DNA of 9,897 nucleotides from DATAYA01 sp036272815. GTDB lineage: Bacteria > Pseudomonadota > Alphaproteobacteria > Acetobacterales > Acetobacteraceae. Numbering within the stretch: the stretch's first letter is position 1; every line of letters begins with the position of its first letter. Location: positions 1 through 9,897 of the forward strand of contig DATAYA010000329.1 in assembly GCA_036272815.1 (NCBI GenBank), in the 5' to 3' direction. Below the pieces are notes generated by a model. It worked only from the letters and a program-made list of their open reading frames with translations. It made no database searches and was not told the origin of the DNA. Shown here piece by piece: positions 1 to 5,721 of this stretch. The translations under genes and the position numbers were made by a program.

Positions 1-1
1 G

Positions 2-1345
2 TGGCGGCCGGTGCCGCTGCTGCTCGCGATGGCGGAGCCGAACGGGCCGGTGCGGCACACCGACTTTACCGCGATGATGCAGGCGTGGGAGGCCGGACTG
101 GCGGCGGCGGGTCCGTTCGATGCCGTCTATGCGGTGCTGCACGGCGCGGGGCTGACCACGGAGGACCACGACCCGGAGGGCACGCTGCTCGCGATGGTCC
201 GGCGCGTCGTCGGGCCGGACGTGCCGGTGGTCGCGACCTTCGACCTGCACGCCAACGTCTCCGAGGCGATGGTGGCGAACCTCGATGCCTTCATCGGCTA
301 CCGCACCAATCCGCACATGGACATGCGCGCGTGCGGGGCGGAGGCGGCGGAGATGGTGCGGCGGCTCGCCTCCGGGCTGCGCACGCACCTCGCGCGCGTG
401 CGGCTGCCGATCGTCTCGCCGCCGACGGCGCTGCTGACCGGTGCGGATGCCGCGAACCGTCCCTATGGCGAGCTGATCGATCTCGGCCAGGCGCGGATGC
501 GCGAGCCGCCCTATGGCGATCGGGTGCTGAACGTCTCCGTGATGGGCGGCTTTGCCTATGCCGACACGCCGTTCAACGGGCTCACAACCGTCGTCACCGC
601 GACCGATGCGGCGGCGGCGGCCGGCCTCGGGCGCGAGATCGCCGAGGCCGGCTGGGCGCGGCGCGCGCAGTTCAGCGCGGCGCCGACGCCGCTGCCCGAA
701 GCGGTCTCGATGGCGCTCGGCCTCGCCGATCCGAAGCTTCCGGCGCTCTGCTTCGCTGACGTCGCCGACAATCCGGGCGGCGGCGGTCGCGGCAATACCA
801 TGTGGATCATCGAGGCGTTCCACCTCGCCCGCGTGCAGGGGGCGGTGGCGGGCCTGATCCACGACCCGGCGCTGGCCGCGGAAGCGCATGCGGCGGGGGT
901 CGGCGGCCGCTTCACCGCGCGGTTCAATCGCGACGGCGGCGACCGCTTCTCGCGGCCCTTCGCGGCGCCGGCGATGGTGCGCGCGCTGCACGATGGCCGC
1001 GTGGTCGGCAGGCGCGGCATCTTCGCGGGCAATGCGATCGACCTCGGCCCGATGGCGGCGCTTGATCTCGGCGGCATGATCGTCGTGGTCGCGAGTGCGC
1101 GCGTGCAATGCGCGGACCCGGCCTTCCTCGAAGCCCTCGGCATCGACATCGGGCAAGCGCGCTGCGTCGTCGTGAAGTCGCGCGGGCATTTCCGCGGCGG
1201 GTTCGACGAGTTCTTCGACCACCCGCGCATCGTCGAGGTGGACGCGCCGGGACTGACCAGCCCGGTGCTCGCGCGGTTCGACTGGCAGCATCTGCCGCGC
1301 CCGGTGCTGCCGCTCGATCCGGCAACGAGCTGGACCCAGGCATGA
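2..1345 (+). CDS. M81 family metallopeptidase (MlrC-like), 5' end outside window
   Basis: Zinc-dependent peptidase of the MlrC/M81 family (microcystinase C is the named member; most relatives have unknown small-peptide substrates), probably cytoplasmic. The reading frame is already open at base 2 and in mid-domain, so the start lies upstream; the 447 visible codons against roughly 500 in the family suggest 50-60 residues are missing. Family motifs are visible: LHGAG (His codon 140-142), DLHANVS (Asp 242-244, His 248-250) and NPHMDM (His 314-316), which match the His, Asp-x-His and His active-site positions reported for MlrC. The expected N-terminal Glu would be in the missing part. The MlrC C-terminal domain follows, with GFAYADTPFNG, FADVADNPGGGGRGNT and a KSRGHFRGGF stretch near the end. 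The stop overlaps the next start as ATGA, indicating translational coupling. The internal ATG at base 11 is not a plausible start because it would cut into the domain. Family assignment is firm; the substrate is unknown. Confidence 0.95.
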   Translation, partial: WRPVPLLLAMAEPNGPVRHTDFTAMMQAWEAGLAAAGPFDAVYAVLHGAGLTTEDHDPEGTLLAMVRRVVGPDVPVVATFDLHANVSEAMVANLDAFIGYRTNPHMDMRACGAEAAEMVRRLASGLRTHLARVRLPIVSPPTALLTGADAANRPYGELIDLGQARMREPPYGDRVLNVSVMGGFAYADTPFNGLTTVVTATDAAAAAGLGREIAEAGWARRAQFSAAPTPLPEAVSMALGLADPKLPALCFADVADNPGGGGRGNTMWIIEAFHLARVQGAVAGLIHDPALAAEAHAAGVGGRFTARFNRDGGDRFSRPFAAPAMVRALHDGRVVGRRGIFAGNAIDLGPMAALDLGGMIVVVASARVQCADPAFLEALGIDIGQARCVVVKSRGHFRGGFDEFFDHPRIVEVDAPGLTSPVLARFDWQHLPRPVLPLDPATSWTQA

Positions 1346-2460
1346 CACTCGACGACCTCGCCACACCCTGCCTCGTGCTCGACCGCCCGACGCTGCGACA
1401 CAGCATCGCGCGCATGGCGGAAGTGGCGGCGCACGCCGGCGTGCCGTTGCGGCCGCACATGAAGACAGCGAAATCGGTCGAGGTCGCACGCCTCGCGCTC
1501 GAAGGTCAGCCGGGCGGCATCACCGTCTCGACGCTGGCCGAGGCGGCGTATTTCGCGGACGCCGGGATCACCGATATTCTGTATGCGGTTGGCATCACGC
1601 CGCAGAAGCTCGATGCGGTAGCGGCGCTGAACGCGAACGGCGCGGATGTCACGATCATCACCGACGATTCCGACATGGCGGACGTGATCGCGGCGCATCC
1701 CGCGCCGCCGCGCACGCTGATCGAGATCGACACCGGCGAGCATCGTGGCGGTCTGGCACCGGACGATGCCGCCGTTCTGACGCTCGCCACCAAGCTCGGG
1801 ACGCATCTGGCCGGCGTGATGACCCATGCCGGGCACAGCTATGCCGGCCGAGGCGACGCCGACATGGCGCGCATCACGGCGGCGGAACGGGCAGGCGCGG
1901 TACGCGCCGCCGAGCGGCTGCGTGCCGCCGGGCACGCCTGCCCGATCGTCTCGGTCGGCAGCTCGCCCACCGCGCTGCATGGCGAGCCGCGCAGTGGGAT
2001 CACGGAGTTGCGCGCGGGTGTTTACATGTTCGGCGACCTGTTCCAGGCCGGCATCGGCACGCACGGCCCGGACGACATCGCCGTCACCGTGCTGGCGAGC
2101 GTGATCGGACGGCGGCCGCAGACGCACCGCTTCCTGATCGACGCCGGCGGCCTCGCACTCTCCAAGGACCGCAGCACCGAGGCGCTGGCAGAGGATTGCG
2201 GCTTCGGCCTCGTGCGCGATGCCGCGAACCGCCCCGCCTTCGGCCGCGCCGTGGTGGAACGCGCGTATCAGGAGCACGGCGTCGTCGCCTGCGATCCGGC
2301 GCGGCCCTGGCCGGGCTTGCGCATCGGCGATCGGGTGCGCGTGGCGCCGAACCACGTTTGCATGACCGCGGCGGCGCACGAACGCTATTTCGTCGTCGAT
2401 GGCGGCGTCGAGGTGGTCGCGGTCTGGGAGCGGGTGAATTTCTGGCAGCCGGATCGCTGA
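1342..2460 (+). CDS. D-threonine aldolase / D-serine dehydratase family PLP enzyme
   Basis: Fold-type III (alanine-racemase-like) PLP enzyme of 372 aa, the usual family length. The N-terminal barrel begins LATPCLVLDRPTL and carries RPHMKTAK, in which Lys41 is the expected Schiff-base lysine. THAGHSYAG (about 163-171) and SVGSSPT (about 204-210) are phosphate/PLP-side motifs typical of the family. The C-terminal beta domain has PNHVCM, with His338 and Cys340 corresponding to the metal ligands of D-serine dehydratase and D-threonine aldolase. Known members act on D-threonine, D-serine or D-3-hydroxyaspartate by retro-aldol cleavage or by dehydration with ammonia release; sequence alone does not choose between these. 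The ATG overlaps the peptidase stop by four bases and has only a weak AGG upstream, so coupled translation is likely. Its place after a peptidase suggests it acts on a D-configured beta-hydroxy amino acid released from a peptide (inference). Confidence 0.92.
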   Translation: MTLDDLATPCLVLDRPTLRHSIARMAEVAAHAGVPLRPHMKTAKSVEVARLALEGQPGGITVSTLAEAAYFADAGITDILYAVGITPQKLDAVAALNANGADVTIITDDSDMADVIAAHPAPPRTLIEIDTGEHRGGLAPDDAAVLTLATKLGTHLAGVMTHAGHSYAGRGDADMARITAAERAGAVRAAERLRAAGHACPIVSVGSSPTALHGEPRSGITELRAGVYMFGDLFQAGIGTHGPDDIAVTVLASVIGRRPQTHRFLIDAGGLALSKDRSTEALAEDCGFGLVRDAANRPAFGRAVVERAYQEHGVVACDPARPWPGLRIGDRVRVAPNHVCMTAAAHERYFVVDGGVEVVAVWERVNFWQPDR

Positions 2461-2492
2461 GGCTTGACGTGGTTTGACGCGGGGGACGGCGC

Positions 2493-3404
2493 ATGGCGGA
2501 ACCTGTCTATTCGCTGGGGACATTCGCGATCGGCGGCGCGGCCGCCGCCTGCATCGAGATCGCGGGCGTCGCCTATCGCCTCGCCCCCGCGCTGGCGCGG
2601 ATCGAAGCCCCGGCGTGGCCGGATTTGCGCGCCGTGTTCGATGCATGGGCGGAAGCGGCGCCGCTGCTCGGCCGCGCCGCGGCCGCTGTGCAGGACGCGG
2701 ATCGCGTGCCGGCCGACGCCGTGCGGCTCGCGCCGCTGCTCTATCCCGGAAAAATCTTCTGCGCCGGTGCCAATTATTACGACCACCTCGCCGAGATGGG
2801 GATGCCGGACGCACGAAAGGAAAACCAGCGCCTGTTCTTCTTCGCCAAGCCACCGCGCAATGCGGTCGTCGGGCCGGGGCGCACCGTGCGGATGCCGCTC
2901 GACACGCGCGCCTTCGACTGGGAAATCGAACTCGCAGTCGTGATCGGCCGCACGGCGCGCGCGGTCTCCGTCGCGGACGCGCTCGCTCATGTCGCGGGCT
3001 ACACCGTCGCCATCGATTTCTCGGCGCGCGATCTGAACCGCGCGCCGGAGACCTTCTACAAGCTCGACTGGGTGGCCGGTAAGGCGCACGACACATGCTG
3101 CCCGATGGGACCGGTGATCGTGCCGGCGTCGTTCATCCCCGATCCGCAGGATCTCGGGCTGCGCCTGTCGGTGAACGGCGCGATGAAGCAGGATGCGCGC
3201 AGCGCGGGGATGATCTTTTCGGTCGCCGAGCAGATTGCGACGCTGTCGCGGATCATGACGCTCGATCCGGGCGACGTGGTGCTCACCGGAACGCCCGCGG
3301 GCGTGGGTGTGCCGAAAGGCAATTTCCTCGCGGTCGGCGACCGGGTATGCGCGGAGATAGAGCGGATCGGGGCGATCGAGGTCGAGATCGCACCGGCCGC
3401 GTGA
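2493..3404 (+). CDS. Fumarylacetoacetate hydrolase (FAH) family protein
   Basis: 303-aa enzyme of the FAH superfamily, which cleaves or decarboxylates 2-oxo acids (acylpyruvate hydrolases, oxaloacetate decarboxylases, homoprotocatechuate-pathway isomerase/decarboxylases) using Mg2+ or Mn2+. A short N-terminal domain (about 1-83) precedes the catalytic fold, which opens with YPGKIFCAGANYYDHLAEMG. Metal ligands are evident: Glu144 and Glu146 in DWEIELAVVIG and Asp175 in AIDFSARD. KAHDTCCPMGP (about 196-206) and LTGTPAGVG close the active site as in the family. The ATG is supported by GGGGGA at 2481-2486, six bases upstream. It lies 32 bp after the PLP gene with no terminator between, so the three genes probably form one operon. 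The exact substrate cannot be read from sequence; a 2-oxo acid from the preceding enzyme is a reasonable guess. Its stop lies only 9 bp from the stop of the convergent methyltransferase gene. Confidence 0.93.
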   Translation: MAEPVYSLGTFAIGGAAAACIEIAGVAYRLAPALARIEAPAWPDLRAVFDAWAEAAPLLGRAAAAVQDADRVPADAVRLAPLLYPGKIFCAGANYYDHLAEMGMPDARKENQRLFFFAKPPRNAVVGPGRTVRMPLDTRAFDWEIELAVVIGRTARAVSVADALAHVAGYTVAIDFSARDLNRAPETFYKLDWVAGKAHDTCCPMGPVIVPASFIPDPQDLGLRLSVNGAMKQDARSAGMIFSVAEQIATLSRIMTLDPGDVVLTGTPAGVGVPKGNFLAVGDRVCAEIERIGAIEVEIAPAA

Positions 3405-3413
3405 TGCCTGCGC

Positions 3414-4088
3414 TCACCAGACCCCGGGCAGGAGACGGAAGCGCACCTTGGCCGCGTACTCTCGATACCCCGGCAACCCGTCCATCAGCAGGGCCTCTTC
3501 GCCAATCGCCCGAGCTGCCATCAGCGCCACGGCTGCGGGCACGCCCAGAAGACCCCACAGCGAGCCCAGCAGCAAAGGCGTCCCGATCAGCAGAAGCACG
3601 GCGTAGGCGTACATCGGATGCCGCACGACCGCGTACGGACCGGAGGAGATCACGGTCTGGCCCCGCTCTTGCTGCAGCCGCACCGTGACCGCCGCAAAGC
3701 TGTTCGCGCGCAGGACCCCGACCCAGCCGTAAAACGCACCCACGATGAGCGCCGCGCCGATCGCCTGGGCCCACGACGGCGCATGTGACCAGCCGAAGCG
3801 GCGCGCATCCAACCCGATGAAGACCAGCCAGACGCACAAGAAAAGCATTATGGCGACCATCACCAGCCGGTCACGCGGTTCCTGGTCCGCGCTGAAAGGC
3901 GATTTCATCCTCTCTGCCAGCAGCTCCGGATCGGTCTTCCGCAGCCACAATCCGATCGCCTGGCTGCACCCGGCGAAGAGCGCAAGGAACACCCAGCCCT
4001 GCGGCCACGCCAAGGTCCCGGCTGGCAGGAACAACAGGAGGCAGAGGGAGGCGGTTAACGCGACGGTCTGGATCATCGCCTTGACCAT
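3414..4088 (-). CDS. Membrane methyltransferase of the ICMT / phospholipid methyltransferase type
   Basis: 224-aa integral membrane protein with about five hydrophobic segments (roughly residues 5-27, 31-49, 75-93, 107-127 and 161-193). The C-terminal half carries the signature of the isoprenylcysteine carboxyl methyltransferase/PEMT-like family: GPYAVVRHPMYAYAV (150-164, with RHPMY at 156-160), then a glutamate pair at 197-198 followed by a YREY motif (208-211) and a VRFRLLPGVW ending. These regions bind S-adenosylmethionine in characterised relatives. Bacterial members methylate varied lipophilic or small substrates, so no substrate is assigned. The ATG is preceded on the minus strand by GGAG about 11 bases upstream; another Met at residue 5 is a possible alternative. 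It lies 77 bp downstream of the sulfotransferase on the same strand and may be co-transcribed with it. Confidence 0.88.
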   Translation of the reverse strand: MVKAMIQTVALTASLCLLLFLPAGTLAWPQGWVFLALFAGCSQAIGLWLRKTDPELLAERMKSPFSADQEPRDRLVMVAIMLFLCVWLVFIGLDARRFGWSHAPSWAQAIGAALIVGAFYGWVGVLRANSFAAVTVRLQQERGQTVISSGPYAVVRHPMYAYAVLLLIGTPLLLGSLWGLLGVPAAVALMAARAIGEEALLMDGLPGYREYAAKVRFRLLPGVW

Positions 4089-4128
4089 CGCGGCGCGCGC
4101 TCCAATCGGCTGCCGCAGGGCTCGGTCT

Positions 4129-4172
4129 GCCCCTCGTCAGGCCGCCCCTCGTCAGGCCCCCCTCGTCACGCC
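4129..4172. repeat. 15-bp tandem repeat, two perfect copies and one degenerate copy
   Basis: The unit GCCCCTCGTCAGGCC occurs perfectly at 4129-4143 and 4144-4158. A 14-base third copy at 4159-4172 lacks the first G and has one G-to-C change. On the minus strand each unit contains TGACGAGG, and the TGA of the degenerate copy (4166-4168) is the stop codon of the sulfotransferase gene. The array therefore looks like a duplication of the gene's own 3' end. It occupies half of the 77-bp gap before the methyltransferase start. No hairpin with a T-run is visible, so it is not an obvious terminator. Confidence 0.85.
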
Positions 4173-5404
4173 GCCGTATCCCGTCCGACCGCCTCCGGCG
4201 CTTCGGCATACCCGAACGCATCGAGGAACGGCGCAAAGGCCTCGCGGCACGCGGCAATCTCCTCGGCGCTGAGATCGCGGCTCCAGCGGCCGATCGAGGC
4301 GGCCGGGCTGCCGCTGGTGGCATGGCGGCGAAACATCGCGCCGTCACCTTCACTGTCTGCCACCGCCCTCTCGACCGTCGTCGGCGGATCGAGCCGCAGC
4401 ATCTCCCAGACCGGCGCGAGCGTCTGCTCCGGCCGATGCACCAGATCCTCGTAGCGCACGAACGTGCGGTGCCCATGCGATTGCTTGCGGATGTGGATCA
4501 GGGATGCGAGCTGGGCGCGCAAATTGGCGATCGCGGTTCGGGCGTCGTCCTTCCAGAACGCCTTGCGCGAGCACAGCACGTCGCGCGGGTCGCGCACCAG
4601 CACCACCTCGCGCACGTCGGGGAAGAACACGCCGGGCCCGCGGCGCGACACCTCGTCGACGGCCGTCTTCTCGGCGAAGTAGCACGCCTCGGCCTTGCCC
4701 TGGTCGCGCTGGAGGATGCCGTAATAGTCGAGCAGCAATTCGCGGAACGTGGCGGCGAACCGCGCCGGCACGGTCTCGTCGAAGAAGGTGGCGAGCGTCG
4801 CCGGATCGCTCGCCACGTTGAACAGGTTGGGCGCGTTGAAGGGGTTGTGGCCGATGAAGAAGCGGTGCCGCGGCCGCGTCATGGGGCCCGGCTCGCTGGA
4901 GTTCCGCCGGTCGGCGCTGGCGACGAGCGTGCGGAACGCGGCCGAGTAATAGGCCAGCAGCTTGACCTCGTACGGATAGGTCCGGGCGACGACGATGCGC
5001 GGATGCTCCGCGAGGCGGCTCATCATCAGCGTCGTCCCGGAGCGCCCGAGGGCGGTGAGCAGCAGCGGCGCAAGCGGCGAGGGCGGTGGCGCGATCTGCA
5101 CCTGGATGGCGGGGAAGGACCGCGTGCCGCCGGGCACCGGCTCCCCGGTCTCGGCGAACCGCACCTCCAGCCGGTTCGGCGAATAGAGCGACAGCGGCGG
5201 GCGGAAATCGTGGTCGAAGCCGATCCGCACCAACTCGCGGCCGCCGGCGATGGTGCCGGCGGCGGCGCCCACCGTCAGGCGCGCGTATTCCCGGCCGCCC
5301 AGCAGCACGAGCAGCGGGATCGCGGTGCGTTCCCCGTCGCGATCGCCGACCCAGCCGGACATCGACTGCCGCGTCAGCACGTCCACCCGTCCGGCCAGCC
5401 TCAT
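4166..5404 (-). CDS. Two-domain sulfotransferase family protein
   Basis: 412-aa cytosolic-type protein, probably transferring sulfate from PAPS to an unknown acceptor. Residues about 113-412 form a sulfotransferase domain. The 5'-phosphosulfate-binding loop is LTALGRSGTTLMMSRL (116-131); FAEK with Lys246 follows; the 3'-phosphate-binding strand is VVLVRDPRDVLCS (267-279); and IGRWSRDLS (371-379) matches the C-terminal region of the Sulfotransfer_3 type. Residues 1-100 form a separate beta-rich stretch beginning with a SGWVGD motif, resembling small accessory domains fused to glycosyl- and sulfotransferases; I cannot name it. I chose the ATG at 5404 because GGGGGGA (5419-5413) lies 8 bases upstream. 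The ATG at 5413 sits directly on that purine run, and the 464-residue extension to 5560 is arginine-rich and non-protein-like. The start overlaps the stop of a small upstream ORF as ATGA. Confidence 0.9.
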   Translation of the reverse strand: MRLAGRVDVLTRQSMSGWVGDRDGERTAIPLLVLLGGREYARLTVGAAAGTIAGGRELVRIGFDHDFRPPLSLYSPNRLEVRFAETGEPVPGGTRSFPAIQVQIAPPPSPLAPLLLTALGRSGTTLMMSRLAEHPRIVVARTYPYEVKLLAYYSAAFRTLVASADRRNSSEPGPMTRPRHRFFIGHNPFNAPNLFNVASDPATLATFFDETVPARFAATFRELLLDYYGILQRDQGKAEACYFAEKTAVDEVSRRGPGVFFPDVREVVLVRDPRDVLCSRKAFWKDDARTAIANLRAQLASLIHIRKQSHGHRTFVRYEDLVHRPEQTLAPVWEMLRLDPPTTVERAVADSEGDGAMFRRHATSGSPAASIGRWSRDLSAEEIAACREAFAPFLDAFGYAEAPEAVGRDTAA

Positions 5405-5673
5405 GCGCCGCATCCCCCCGTCGCTGCCGCCGGACCTGACCACGGTCGCGGCCGTTGCGCAACATTCCCGTCCCGCTCGGCAGGTTCCGCGAGGGCGCCG
5501 GGCGCGGCCGCGATCGTGACCGCGAAGTTGCGCCCGGCCCAGACGCCGTCGGCACCGCACCAGGGGGACTGCACGCTCGCACCCGCCGGCAGCGTCCCGG
5601 TCGGCAGCTCCGCCACATGCGCGCCGAGCCCGCTATCCCAGGTCGCGGCGCACGAAGTGCCGGCGCGGTTCAC
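5401..5673 (-). CDS. Probable small hypothetical protein (90 aa), coupled to the sulfotransferase
   Basis: Not recognised. From GTG at 5673 the frame encodes 90 residues with ordinary protein composition, e.g. WDSGLGAHVAELPTGTLPAG and GVWAGRNFAVTIAAAPGAL: glycine-, alanine- and tryptophan-containing, beta-prone, with no membrane segment or signal peptide. The first 64 codons have G or C in 57 third positions by hand count, a strong coding signal in this genome. The last ~25 codons (5401-5478) are poorer (about 16 of 25), so the natural C-terminus may be altered or the gene may be decaying. Its TGA overlaps the sulfotransferase ATG by ATGA, the arrangement used for coupled genes. The GTG has only a weak GGCGAG abutting it. 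The forward strand here reads as arginine-rich shadow, so minus-strand coding is favoured. It could be a remnant of a larger domain related to the sulfotransferase N-terminus; that is a guess. Confidence 0.42.
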   Translation of the reverse strand: MNRAGTSCAATWDSGLGAHVAELPTGTLPAGASVQSPWCGADGVWAGRNFAVTIAAAPGALAEPAERDGNVAQRPRPWSGPAAATGGCGA

Positions 5674-5687
5674 CTCGCCGGGCGGTT

Positions 5688-5715
5688 TTGCACCCGGACG
5701 GGCGCACCCTACAGT
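5688..5715 (+). promoter_or_regulatory. Putative sigma70-like promoter for gsiA (leaderless transcript)
   Basis: TTGCAC (5688-5693) and TACAGT (5710-5715) are separated by 16 bases. TACAGT matches TATAAT at four of six positions; TTGCAC matches TTGACA at only three. The -10-like element ends six bases before the GTG at 5722, so a transcript would begin at or next to the start codon, consistent with the absence of a purine-rich ribosome site. CCGGG (5678-5682) and CCCGG (5693-5697) form an inverted repeat with a 10-base loop over the -35-like element and could be an operator. All of this is visual matching. The 48 bp at 5674-5721 is the only non-coding DNA between the divergent transcription units if the small ORF is real. 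Confidence 0.35.
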
Positions 5716-5721
5716 CCTCCG

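Noticed and set aside
2463..2480. Direct repeat CTTGACGTGG/TTTGACGCGG before the FAH gene, with two -35-like TTGACG.
   Set aside because: No -10-like sequence lies at a proper distance before the start codon, and the 32-bp gap is better explained as an operon spacer.
556..3096. Long minus-strand ORF (846 codons) opposite the peptidase, PLP enzyme and FAH genes.
   Set aside because: Arg/Pro/Ser-rich, spans three well-supported genes on the other strand, and has no family motif.
3372..3391. Inverted repeat GCGATC...GATCGC near the end of the FAH gene as a terminator.
   Set aside because: Six-base stem, eight-base loop, inside coding sequence and without a following T-run.
5454..5463. Perfect palindrome GTTGCGCAAC as an operator.
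   Set aside because: Single copy, inside the small ORF, and a 10-bp palindrome of G+C-rich type is expected by chance in a window this long.
5405..5560. N-terminal extension of the sulfotransferase to an ATG at 5560.
   Set aside because: The extension is Arg-rich with poor codon use, overlaps the better-coding small ORF in another frame, and the ATG at 5404 has a well-placed GGGGGGA.
5674..5721. Short minus-strand peptide starting at a GTG after GGAGGA (complement of 5715-5720).
   Set aside because: Only about two dozen codons, Arg-rich, ending inside the better-supported small ORF in a different frame.
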